Source of the DNA: Berberis thunbergii
Taxonomy: Eukaryota; Streptophyta; Magnoliopsida; Ranunculales; Berberidaceae
Length of the DNA: 64,000 bases
Assembly: GCA_003290165.1 (NCBI GenBank)
Contig: QNQO01000520.1
Location: 1 to 64,000 of the forward strand
Direction: 5' to 3'
Both the position numbers and the translations under genes were made by a program. The stretch's first letter is position 1. Every line of letters starts with the position of its first letter. Under the pieces are notes generated by a model. It did no database searches. It was not told the origin of the DNA and worked only from the letters and a program-made list of their open reading frames with translations. This document shows, piece by piece, positions 35,911-47,442 of this stretch.

Positions 35911-36414
35911 GGATGGAGGGTTTTTTTATCTTGCCCGGCGCTTCAAAAATACAGTGCCGGTATTGGTTACTCTTTACCGGCGCTTTCAAAAGCACGCTGG
36001 TATTGGTTACACTTTTCCGGCACTTTGAGTCAAATGTCGGTATTGGTTACTCTGTACCGGCGCTTTGTATAAAATGTCGGTATTGGTCGCTCTTTGTCGG
36101 CGCTTATTTACATCAAATACGGCATTTCCAAAAACTACAATTTTATTTCGAATTTATGACGGGTTTTTTCTTCTTTACCGGCGCTTCAGAGAATAAACGC
36201 CGGTTTAGGGTAATCTTTCCCGGCGCTTTATAAGTAAAACGTCGGATTAGGGTGATCTTTCCCTGCGCTTCATTATAAACGCCGGGAGTGCTTGAGACTC
36301 ATTTTATTGCCAGCGCTTGGTATCGTAAACGCAGTTAATGATAATGTTTTACCGGCGCTTTCAGTAAACGCCGCCGTGATAGTGTCGGTTTAGACCTCGT
36401 TTTTTGTAGTGTGC

Positions 36415-38740
36415 TTAGTAAATTTTGAATGACTTTGGAAATAAAAAAACGCTATAATCAATTGGCGGGCGTTTTGGCGCTCCCAAATTTTTTGGGTATT
36501 TCGCGACTTTATCTCTCCTCTCCCCCCGTTCACAACAGAACTCGCCTCTCGTCTCCTTCATGCTCGCCTCTCTGCTCGACCTCTTGCTCTCCATCTTCTC
36601 TATTTTTCTATAGATATTATCTCTGTTTTTCTATAAAGGGCGCAACAATAACCCATCTTATCTCTCTGCCTCTCCATCTTCTCTATGTTCTCCTTTTGAA
36701 ACCTCCTTGAAAGTTTGGGGTTTTGAAAAGGAGAGGCATGAAGGTTGTTATCCAAACAAAGGGGCTTCTTTATTTACCTACAAACCCCAAAACCAGGGCT
36801 TTAAACCCATCACAGGTGTTGAAAACCCGACTAAGCACCCAAGCAAGCAGAACCCTTGGTGGGTTTTCTCTATCTCTGGATGGGGTTCAGAAATTTAATG
36901 GGGTGATTGTCAAATCCCACGGGTTTTACAAGAAAGGTAGGGATTTGGAGGTCAAAGCAGAGGCAGGGCCCTTTATTGAAGAAGGGGAAGTAGAGAAGCC
37001 CAAATTTTTGGGGGTTGAGATTGTGACCCTTAAGAAAATTATCCCTCTTGGGTTGATGTTCTTTTGTATTCTCTTCAACTACACAATCCTTAGAGACACA
37101 AAGGATGTGTTGGTTGTGACTGCCAAGGGAAGTAGTGCTGAGATTATACCCTTTTTAAAGACATGGGTTAATCTCCCCATGGCTATAGGTTTCATGTTGT
37201 TGTACACCAAGCTTGCAAATGTTCTATCAAAAAAGGCTTTGTTCTATAATGTTATAATCCCATTTATTGCCTTCTTTGGGGCATTTGGGTTTGTTCTGTA
37301 TCCCCTCAGCAATGTGTTCCACCCCATTGCTCTTGCAGATAAGCTTTTGGCAACTATGGGCCTAGGTTTCTGGGTCCTATTGCAATTCTCGGGATTTGGA
37401 GCTTCTGCTTGTTCTATGTCATGGCTGAGCTTTGGGGGAGTGTGGTGATTTCAGTTCTGTTTTGGGGTTTTGCTAATCAGGTATAATTTCTTGTCAACTT
37501 ATTTGATTTGTCTGTTTTCATTTCATTTTGATGATTTTGTTTCAAGATTTTCTGATTCATACCTTGCTGTTATAAGTCCTAGTTCTTGCTTATGTTACTT
37601 ACTCTTATTCATTTGGTAATGAGGATTTGATTTTGGATAAGTTAGGAATCAATATTTTATAATTGAGGAGCTTCCATGACACCATTTGGGTTATTCTTGA
37701 GATTTACCCTTGGTTTGTTTATCAAATTTGTTCATGTGCTTTTAGCCTTTTACTAGATTTTATTTTTTTATTCTACATACAACATTTCCCTCTTTTCATG
37801 CCTTGATAAGTGGATCTGACTTTTGGATTTAGCTGTAGAATTTGTGTGGATGATGTTGTTCTTGCCTTTCATTTTCTTGATGTTTTAAGAATGATTGATA
37901 CTCAAATTATTTCACAAATAATATATGTTGGATCTACTGTGATCGCGGCAATTGTGGTCGTACTATATGACAGGAATGCTTTGATTTGCACGTGTTCTTT
38001 ATATTGTCTGATTTCCTTATGCAATGGCTGCAAAGTATCTCTATGGTTGGATTGCAAAGTGTCACCCAATCATGAAAATCCAGTTTGTAGTTATAAATAA
38101 AAACAATAATTTTTTTCAAGGGTGTTTTGGGGATTTTGAAAATCGGTAATGTTTAGGCATGCATAACAATCACATTGAATTTGATGTTAGTGATGTATAA
38201 CACAGTCTCACATTCGATGAGAAAATGAATTTGGCTATCATATGTTATGGTTTTTATTATCACAAAAACGATCGCTATTTGAGAATAGCAGTGGTGTGTT
38301 GTTTTTGGCCAATCACAGTTATTACTTTGGGTTGATTTCCTGCTGGTCACAAAATGGATATGGATAGTTAAAAGGAAAGAAATGAATTTAAAAACATATA
38401 CATCACATCTTAGTTGATTTGAAGGATGTGTAGTTGTCCTATGGTTGCATGCAATCTTTTAGTGTATAATTTGTTATTCTTATCAATTGCAATGAACTAA
38501 GAACTCAACACTTTTGTAAAAAATTCCTTTACCTTTAATTGTTTATTCTTTTTTTTATTATTATCTTTTTTGTTCCTTCTTGGTTACAACGAGCTTTAGC
38601 AAAAGTTCTAGTAGCATCATAGCGGCCCTTCTATTTTTCATATTGATATACTGGTGAATAGAGATATACCTAATGCCATTGCTTCCTCTGTTCTTTGCAG
38701 ATTACTACCGTTGATGAGGCGAAAAGATTGTACCCACTAT
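36415..38740 (+). pseudogene. Captured plastidic ATP/ADP carrier, exon 1, intron 1 and start of exon 2
   Basis: NTT proteins exchange ATP for ADP across the plastid inner envelope. An ATG at 36738 opens MKVVIQTKGLLYLPTNPKTR, a transit-peptide-like region, followed by EIVTLKKIIPLGLMFFCILF, NYTILRDTKDVLVVTAKGSS and several membrane segments. At about 37360 one G is missing (GGCCTAGG where GGGCCTAGG is expected), shifting the frame. The second frame continues FLGPIAILGIWSFCLFYVMA and ELWGSVV...ANQ to a GTATAA donor near 37482. Exon 2 starts at 38701 with ITTVDEAKRLYPL and is cut at about 38740. The 5' leader (36415-36737) was captured too. It is otherwise well preserved, which suggests recent capture. 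Confidence 0.92.
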
Positions 38741-40170
38741 GATGCATTGATAATTACATATGCTGGTTTCTTATTTTTTCTTTGTTGTTCAAGTCATAAT
38801 AATATATTCATGTCTAGCAATTGACTTGGATTTTACATTTCACACTGACTCAAGTCATACACTTTTCAATTATTTGCAGCAGAGTTATCTTCGATCTCCT
38901 CACCATTTCGAAGCTTTCGATTTGATTTCGATTTCAACAGATTAAGCTTTTGATTTCAGGCTTGTGCCACATTGATTTAATTTTGCAAATTTACTCAAGA
39001 CCTTGGAACCATCCATAGAGATGGCAAATAGCACAAGAAACAAGGCTGCATCGGACCTCATCAAGAACAATCTAAAGTAGTCAAGGTATAAAGTATAAAC
39101 TACTTAAACCCACTTTTTTTCGGCAACAAAATCCCATTTTCTATCATTTTCTAATATTTGAGTTTGGTGGGCTTGTTGTTGGTAGAGAGAAGGCAACATA
39201 AAGGGGGATATAAAACCTACTGAACAAGTAAACTAATACAAGAGGATATAAAACACATGTTCCTGGACTATAAAAAAAATTTTCCGACCTAGTTGGCCAT
39301 TTTCTATTTCCTTTGACTTCTTCCTTTTAATTTCAAAAGGTTAATTCTACTCGGTCTAGCTTCCATACTGAAAACAAACATATAACAGCAAGTCTTGTAT
39401 TTTCTGTGCCCACGTAAGAGATTCAATGATTATAATTCTAGATTTGTAATCTTTGACAAAGTTCATTTTAATTTCATTTACCTGTGGCTTTTAAATTCTG
39501 GATTTGCCTATGATGTGGATGGTTCGATCACAGTATAATATAGCCATTGGACTTCTTGGGTGAAGTGGATTTTAAACCCCATGGGTGGAAATGGCAGGTA
39601 CGCAACTCCTTTATGAAATAACCATCTCACCTTTTTTGTGGTGGTGGTGGTGGTGGTGTGTGTGTGGTTAAGTTTGAAGATTTTCTTTGTATTTAAATCT
39701 TGGGTTTTTTTTTTGTATTGGTGTTTAGGTTTGAATTAAGGTTACTTGAGAAGCACGAATGATCAGCATGCATAACCATGAACAGATGAAGATGAGCAGC
39801 TGCAAGTCATTTCTGTATGGCTGGGTTTCAGAGCTTCGTACACTGCAGTTGTGGCGACAAAATGAAGGGAGCGTGGAACATAGAGGAATATGAGAAGCTT
39901 TGGGAGTTCTGCAATCCAATATATGTTTGCTGAAAGCGTCATTGTCCCTATTCATGTAAGTTGATAAAGTTTATTCCCTAGATACCCTGAATATTTTTAC
40001 GACATCAAGATTTTCTGCATAAAAAAAGACGTTGCAACCAATAAGAATAGGTAAACTGCTGGCATTTGTTTATTTTCGATTTCTTTTTTCTGACATTTAC
40101 ATAACTTTTATGTTTGGTATTTTCTCGGGAAAAAAAGAGGTTTGTTCAAATTGTTGATGATGTTTATGGT
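38741..40170. other. Stretch after the carrier fragment, no gene recognised
   Basis: The junction after YPL leads into unrelated DNA. A (GTG)n run lies at 39635-39668. Short coding-like bits (for example SELRTLQLWRQNEGSVEH near 39830) match nothing I know. Confidence 0.4.
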
Positions 40171-40171
40171 T

Positions 40172-40262
40172 CTAGAGATCCAACTTCGAAGTGAAAGTGT
40201 CGAAACTCTGTGAGCTTGGTTTTGGGAGGGATGCAGTAGTTCAAGCACTAAAACTATACAAC
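40172..40262 (+). pseudogene. Captured UBA-domain-like exon
   Basis: The frame reads SNFEVKVSKLCELGFGRDAV then VQALKLYN. This has the pattern of a ubiquitin-associated (UBA) domain: helix 1 ...KL.ELGF.R..VV.AL. UBA domains bind ubiquitin. Only about 30 residues remain and the parent protein is not identifiable. A further unidentified exon with a GTAAG donor ends at about 40633 (KKSVAVITAPGPPE). Confidence 0.5.
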
Positions 40263-41242
40263 ACGTGTATTCTCTTTCATATCTTGTCCTTGTGAACTAT
40301 TTCATACACTCTAATTCTGATTCTGAATTGATGAGAAATGATGTAGGACTAATGATTTTGATGGTCAGAACTGCCAACTTGTCATCTAAAATGCCTGGTC
40401 TTCACAACCTTTACTATGTGAATGCAAGATTTATTATTGATTCTTGGATTGACAGCTTTCTCATCCTGGGTCTCTTAATGCAACAGGTGCAGCTAAATTT
40501 CAGAATATGAGCCATTCTATATAATACAACAGATTCTTATTTTAAGTGTTCCCTTGCTCATGGAGCATGTGGTTTAAAGCTATATCTTACGAAAAAGAGT
40601 GTTGCTGTCATAACTGCTCCTGGTCCACCTGAGGTAAGTCCCGTCCCCTTTTCTTTTCTTCTCTTGTGGATGAATAATCCTAGATGCCCTGGTCTGGTTG
40701 AATAACAGGTTGACAACCTCTATCTTCTCATGTATCTCGGCCAGTGCTGCATCATAATATATACAACTTATCAAAAAGAATTCACCGTTGTGATGTAAAA
40801 CACATTGCATATCTTGCTTGTATATACACCCTGTAGGCTATAAGATTACATGCATCACTAAATCAGGAAAGGGACTGAGTGAGTGAGGGGAGTGTAAGGG
40901 CAGGGAATCTCATCTGACTACATATCATAATAGTAAAATTCATTTTCATGGTCATATCAACTGGGCATTTGGTCTAGTAGTATTATTCTAGCTTTGTTAA
41001 ATTTATTTGGAATTTCATACAAAAATAAGGGTTTAGGGAAGTTATATTTTGACATATTTGAGTGCATGCTCCTCTAAACCACTAAATAATGGAATGCGAA
41101 TCTCTGATGGAAGATGCTCATTCAAAGACTTGTTGAAGATTGTTGCTTGTGATTTCTTCCTTATGCCCCAACATCTTAGAGCTTAATCGTGAGTCAACAG
41201 TCTTCTTTAATAAATCTGACTAAGTTTATGTTTCCTGTGTTC

Positions 41243-42274
41243 AGCCATACCAGCCTAGTTATATTGCTCCACCTCCACCTCAGGAGACCACCATTGATAT
41301 CAGGCAGGTTTTTTTGTGCATATTTTGTGCCCACTTTTATTCCTACCTAATGGGTTGTTTTAACATTCTTCTTTCTCAATTTTAAAGTTTAATTTTCACT
41401 TGATGTTGATTGTCTTTGACGTCTTGGACTTTTTGTTGGGGGACTAACTTATAAGTAACTCTGACGTTCTTGCAGTGAAGGTTGGACTATCTTCGGTACT
41501 CCTCTGGACTTGCACGATCCCAGGCTCTTGGCAATGGCAGCAGCTGAACGCCATTTTCTCGACGCTGAATATGATGAGTATGCAGCTACAAATGCCAGTG
41601 GAGCAGCATTTTACCGTTCTGCTACCTTAATTGTAAGCATCTATTTTCAGCCAGTAGTCTTTATGTTAATCAAGAGACTTACAAAACTATCATATGGTGC
41701 TTTGATTTATAGTTTTGTCCATATATAAGGAATATTTAACCAAAACATTTATAACCCTTCAATACTTTTGCAAAATTGTGGTTTAGTGCAACATGTAGCC
41801 TCTCATATATCAGTGTGCATGTTTTTTCTCTCATTTACATAGATACTGTCATTAGGATCCTGACTTTGCTAGGCATCAAGACCTCTTTTCCTACATTTTA
41901 TGTGCACCGATGTTCTGTTATAGTATTTAATTTGTTTTGTTTCTTGATCGGACCTATTTAGTTATAGGTTAATTATTCCCTTCTGGTGCAGTTAATGGCA
42001 CTTCTGCTGTTAAGGCATGCACTGAGCATTACTATTGCGGATGGTGGCGATGATGACACATCTACTTTTTTCTCTGTAAGTGCAGATGGAACAATCACTT
42101 ATTGAATTTGCATAAGTTGTCAAAAGTTTCTATTTTGATCTAAGGTTGTAGCACATCACTGACAGTTTGATGTTTAACAGCTTTTTTTGTTACGTGTTGC
42201 CGGATTTCTTTTGCCATGCTACATCATGGCATGGGCAATAAGTATTTTTGTAGCGCCGAAGACAGAGGCAGGTT
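41243..42274 (+). pseudogene. Captured MARCH-type (RINGv) E3 ligase, four C-terminal exons
   Basis: Four exons with plausible splice sites: PYQPSYIAPPPPQETTIDIR (41245-41307), GTPLDLHDPRLLAMAAAERH and FLDAEYDEYAATNASGAAFY (41476-41632), LMALLLLRHALSITIADGGD (41992-42078), and LFLLRVAGFLLPCYIMAWAI (42181-42272). This is the C-terminal half of the plant RING-variant family with DUF3675, membrane-anchored ubiquitin ligases with two hydrophobic segments. The Zn-binding RINGv domain is missing; only its last residues QPYQP remain. The frames are largely open, so decay is slight. Confidence 0.9.
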
Positions 42275-42289
42275 AGTCTTTGTAATGCT

Positions 42290-43275
42290 ATTAGTTTAAT
42301 TTTCCTTTATCGCCACCCTGCTTGTCCAATCCAATCTGATACTTAAGACAGCCTTGTGCCAATTTTTGTGTAGTAGGGCATAGTAGGTGCTATTCTAAGA
42401 GTTATTTTTTGTATTGTAGGCATAGTTATTAAATATCAGTGTACAGTCATATACTGATCGGTATTTACCGTACCGATTGCTAACTGGTACATGTTGGACC
42501 AAAAATTTGTTTTTGAGTGTATTAGGGTGTACCAACCGGTTTACTAGGTGTACCAGCCAGTATATCCCATGAACCGTGTACCGGTCGGGACCCAATTTTT
42601 TAAAAATTCAAATAAATTATTATAAATTTTTTTATAAGATTATTCTAGTAGTATAACAACTGGGCATTTGGTTAGTAGTATTATTCTAGCTTTGGTCTAG
42701 TAGTATTATTCTAAGATTGTTTTGGTTTAACAAATTGTAACTGATGTTAAGGACTTTCAGGGAGTGATTAACAGAATGTGAATGTTCCAGTTGTTGCTGA
42801 TATAGAATGTGAATGCTTCAGTTGTGAATGCTCCAGTTGTTACTGAGGTAATATGCTGCAGATGGTGGAGAATGCAAGTGCTTAAGTGTTGCAGAGTGTT
42901 CTGTCAGATGGTGGATGAGAAGGGTTCTTCAGTATTCTGTTAGTGGTTAGAATAATGTTTGTTAGAAGAATAATGCTATGTTAGTTGCTCTGACCTCTGT
43001 GAGGTATGAGTATAAATAGGAGAATGGCAATAACATTGGGATTCATGATTTCACACATTGTACAATTGAGCAAATTCTTATTAGGAGATTAAGGCATCTC
43101 GAACAGCCTACATCATTCAGTTCATATTACATTGTAATTCACTCTTTCGAGTTGTATCTTGTAATTCCAATTTCAGCATTGTCAATACAATTTCTGTTCC
43201 AGCAATTGATTGTTGAAATCTTCTAGTCTTCCATATAAGATGTAATGAAAAGTTATTTGATAGCAAAAAAAAAAA
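42290..43275. other. Gene-free stretch; repeat-like and possible solo LTR
   Basis: 42430-42600 is rich in GTACCGGT-like words of a dispersed repeat. 42740-43230 has LTR-like traits: TATAAATAGG at 43012, ATTGTACAATTGAGCAAATT, and GTCAATACAATTTCTGTTCC near the end. No clean TG...CA borders or 5-bp duplication was found, so this is tentative. Confidence 0.3.
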
Positions 43276-43537
43276 AAAAATTGTTATGTATACTCTATCA
43301 TAGCGCTTTTAAACCGCTATGAAAGGCTCTCTATCATAGCGTTTTTAAACCGCTATAAAAGGCTCTACCATAGCGTTTTTAAAATGTTGTAAAAGCCAAA
43401 CTTACCATAGCGTTTTGAAATCGCTATAATAGCCCCTGGGTCTATTATAGCGCCGGCTGTCATAGCGTTTACTAAAACACTATGGTATCCTACCATAGCG
43501 TTTTTGAAACGCTATGAATCAACATTTTCTTGTAGTG
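43276..43537. repeat. Orphan CACTA end, ATAGCG/CGCTAT array
   Basis: Units of ATAGCGTTTTTAAACCGCTA type repeat about six times, ending with TTTTCTTGTAGTG at 43537, directly at the point where TNP2 coding resumes (TCCCAGACTTTTC). No partner CACTACAAGAAAA end was found to the left. Confidence 0.75.
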
Positions 43538-46500
43538 TCCCAGACTTTTCTATTGATGGTCGAAATGTGAGGCTAGGATTGGCAAGTGATGGCTTTAAAC
43601 AATTTGGAACTCTTAGTATTGCCCACAACACGTGGCCAGTTTTCTTAATTCCATATAATCTACCTCCATGGATGTGTATGAAGCAACCTTTCTTTATGAT
43701 GTCATTGCTTATTCCTAAACCTCGTGCTCCGGGCAATGATATTGATGTATGTCTACAGCCATTGATTGATGAGTTGAAGAAATTATGGGACGTTGGGCGT
43801 CTAACATACGATGCATTAATGAATGAAATTTTGTGATGCTCGCAGCTATCTTATGGACAATTAATGGCTTTCCTGCATATACAAACTTGTCTGGATGGAG
43901 TACAAAAGGAAAGTATGCATGCCCCATTTTCAATGTGGAGACATCACATCAGTATCTAAAAAAATCTCGAAAGTTTTGTTATATGGGTCATCGTCGCTTT
44001 CTAGCTCAGACTCATAGATATAGACGTCAAGTAGAACCATTTGATGGCAAGATTGAACCCCGATCTCCTCCCCTTAACTTGACTGGGCAACAATTGCTAG
44101 CTGCAGCAAGTAAGGTGACAATAACGTTTGGGAAGCACCATGCACAAGTAGTTGGCTCTAAGCGCAAAAGGGATGGTGAAGGAGTAATAGGGTGGAAGAA
44201 GAAAAGTATTTTCTTTTCATTGCCTTATTGGGAATATAGAAAAATATCGAGAGGCACGTAAGAGTTTGCATATGGTTTTTATTGATCTGGAGAAAGCATA
44301 TGATAGAGTCCCCAGGTAGTTAATTTTGTGGGTGCTTGAAAGGAAGAAAGTGTCTCAATGTTATGTTGATATCATTAAGGATATGTACGAAGGGGTTGTA
44401 ACAAGTGTTCGCTCAGTAGGTGGGATGTCTGGTGAATTTCCAGTGTCAGTAGGACTACATCAAGGGTCGGCATTAAGTCCATGTCTCTTTGCTTTGGTCA
44501 TGGATGAGTTGATGAGACATTTGCAAGAAGATGTACCTTGGTGCATGTTATTTGCAGATGATATTGTCTTAATGGATGAGACTAGTGTGGGTTTAGGTAA
44601 GAAATTAGTTAAGTGGCGGGAGGCTTTAGAGAGTAAAGGTTTTAGAATTAGCCGTTCGAAGACGGAGAACTAATGCAATTGAGATCAAAGGTGTCGAGGT
44701 CCCAGAGTGCGAGGCTTTTCGATATCTCGGATCTATAATTCAAAAGAATGGGGCTATTCGAGAAGATGTAAACCATGGGATTAAAGCTGGTTGGTTGAAA
44801 TGGATAATGGCGTCAGGAGTATTATGCGATAGAAGGATACCTGCAAGGCTAAAAGGGAAATGCTATAAGACAATTGTTTGACCAGCCATGCTATACGGTT
44901 TAGAATGTTGGGCTACTACGGGACAACATACGCAAAGGATGGCAGTAGCAGAAATGCGTATGTTAAAGTGGATGTGTGGCAAAACTCGTAAGAATAAAAT
45001 TAGAAACGAAAGAATTAGGAGATACTTAGGTGTAGCGCCCATAGAGGAAAAAATTAGAGAAAGACGTTTAACTTGGTTTGGTCATGTGCGGAGGAGACCA
45101 AGCACGGCGCCAATTAGAAAATGTTTAGATTGGCAAGTTAAGGGAGGGTGTCGACGGAGGGGATGACCATTGAAAACTTGGATGAAGACGGTGAATGAAG
45201 ATATCATTGAGCTTGGATTAGGAGAGGAAATGTGGGAAGATCGCATTGCTTGGAGAACCAAAATCCATGTAGCCGACCCCGAAAATCTCGGGAATGGACT
45301 TTAATGATGATGATGATGATGCCTTATTGGGAAGATCTCTTAATACGTCACAACCTTGATGTGATGCATATCGAGGAGAACATTTGCGAGAATTTAGTTT
45401 GAACACTACTAAACATGGAAGGGAAAAGCAAGGACACGTTGAATGACCGCTTGGACCTGCAAGAACTGGACATTAGGCATGCCTTGCATCCAGAAACTAC
45501 TTCTAGTAAGGTTCATTTACCTAAGGCATGTTACTCCTTGACTGCGCAAGAGAAAAAGCTATTCTGCACAGTGCTCTCCAAGGTTAAAGTGCCAGATGGC
45601 TATTCGAGTAACTTATCACGATGTGTTCGTGTGAAAGAACGAAAAATATCAGGATTGAAGAGTCATGATTGCCATATATTAATGCAACAGCTAATGCCAA
45701 TAGCAATTCGCAAAGCTCTTCCCAAAGAAGTTAGTACAGTTTTGATAGAGCTAAGTACTTATTTTCGTGAATTGTGCTCCAAAACTTGGACAGTTAATTG
45801 CTATGGGCAGTTAGAAAGTCATATACCTCGAGTACTTTGTCATCTTGCGAGGATTCCTCCCCCCCACCCCCGCTTTTTTTGATATTATGGTTCACTTGTC
45901 CATACACTTGGCAAGTGAGGCTAAAATGGCAAGACTTGTTCACTATCGCTGGATGTATCCTATTGAGAGGTAAATCCCCAAACCATGTGTCATAATGTTA
46001 AGTAATATGTATTAAAATAACTACTAATATATCATGTCAAATTATATCTCCTAGGTACCTTCACACATTGAAGTCATATGTGTGCAATCGAAGTCGTCCC
46101 GAGGGATCAATTGCTGAAGGATACCTAGCAAAAGAATGCTTGACATTTTGTTCAAGATATTTAAACGATGTCGAGACAAGGTCTAACCGACCAGTGTGAA
46201 ATGATGATAATTATGTGCAAGCACCACGAGACTTCCTCAACATTTTCTCATCGCCCGGGCGTGGCATTAGGAAGGCAGAGTTTATGAATATTGATGAATA
46301 TACGTGGGTACAAATGCATAGATGGGTGTTATTTAACACATCTGAAATATACACACATGTAATGTATGCACGTTGTAGCACTGTTAGTATCCCTAATGCA
46401 TCTTAACCTTTTGTAGAGAAAATAAAGAAGCCTTTCGAGCACGATACCGGAACAAACGAAAAATAGACATTGATCAGATTCAGAACTCTGAGTTTCCTCA

Positions 46501-47168
46501 GTGGTTTCGTGATGCTGTGAGTTTTGCCTCTACTAAGTTGTAAAGTCATGTTAACCAAATACTAAGGTTGTGCATTCTTTGGCTTTTAATGAATAGGTCA
46601 ACAGTTCTGATGAACCTAATGATGTTCAACACTTGTTCGCAAGTTTAAAAAATACCTTATTAATGGGTGTAGGCATCTCACGCAGTGTGCCGATAGGAGA
46701 AGTAAAACCCAGAACAGTGGAGTTGTACTCTCTGCAAGTTGCACTAATTATGGAACGATTAATGACAGTTACCCCACAACATTAGATGTGACGTACTATG
46801 GCGTGTTGACTTACATCACAGAGTTGGATTACGAAGGAGGGTGAAATGTAGTGCTATTTAGATGTGATTGGGTTGATAGGTGCGACATTGAGGTACACGA
46901 GTTAGGATTCACAATCGTGAAACTTAATCATCAACTACATACTGACGAACAATACATTCTCGCTTCACAGGCGAAACAAGTCTTTTATGTACAAGATGTT
47001 GTTAAAACTGATTGGCACGTCCCTATTAAGATAAAACCTAGAGAATTTTACGATGTCAATGGAGAGTCTTCTAGATCCACTGAAGAAGAACTTGTTGAAT
47101 CTGACCCCTCTCCTGTTAGAAGGTTGGATAATTTGGCTAGTGATGAAGATATTGTAATAGAGTGTTAA
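43538..47168 (+). pseudogene. CACTA TNP2 transposase, central and C-terminal part
   Basis: In order: PDFSIDGRNVRLGLASDGFK and LIPYNLPPWMCMKQPFFMMS (43545-43830), a 1-base slip, ILWTINGFPAYTNLSGWSTK (43840-43910), a LINE insertion at 44235, then DLLIRHNLDVMHIEENICEN (45334-45395), a stop, LLNMEGKSKD, the DUF4218 region (SHDCHILMQQLMPIAIRKAL, then MVHLSIHL and VHYRWMYPIERYL across a small intron at about 45970-46054), TWVQMHRWVLFNTSEI (about 46300), TQNSGVVLSASC (about 46710) and DUF4216 (VVLFRCDWVD...FYV, 46848-47060). TNP2 is the catalytic DDE transposase of En/Spm-type elements. Stops, slips and the missing segment after the N-terminus make it inactive. Confidence 0.92.
44235..45319 (+). mobile_element. 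RTE-type LINE copy 2, 5'-truncated
   Basis: It encodes [40 protein letters not shown] and [10 protein letters not shown], then the RT C-terminal region, in frames close to copy 1 at 15444-17648. It ends in (TGA/ATG)n (GATGATGATGATGATGAT). A perfect 14-bp duplication TGCCTTATTGGGAA flanks it (44221-44234 and 45320-45333). Removing it rejoins TNP2 as SLPYWE-DLLIRH. It carries few stops, so it is young. Confidence 0.93.
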
Positions 47169-47442
47169 TATATTGGGTCCCCTAAGTTCATTGAGTTGTA
47201 TGAAGTTGTAATTCATATTTTAAAGTATGAGCTCATTATATGCAACTCAACTTGAATGCTATTTTATTTTATGCACATTATATGACTGCTACTTATATTT
47301 ATTCAATGGATGAATATATTTGATTCAGTCTATTTGGCTCTATGGTTGAAATTAAATTGATGTTGTTTTTTGAACTTATATTTTTTTTCTATGCATGAAT
47401 ATGTGCAATCTTGAATGTTATACAAGGTTAAAACAAGCTTGA

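Larger units (their letters stand above)
32394..36411. mobile_element. CACTA-type element of the ACCGGCGC family, left end not found
   Basis: The right end TTTTTTGTAGTG stops at 36411. The body consists of repeated units CTTTACCGGCGCTT...AAACGCCGGTATTG and TACATCTAATACGGCG at 32410-32466, 34290-34800 and 35925-36380. Two hAT elements split it. No CACTAC partner end preceded by TGC (the bases after 36411) was found to the left. It is therefore an orphan or truncated element, inside the large CACTA. Confidence 0.65.
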
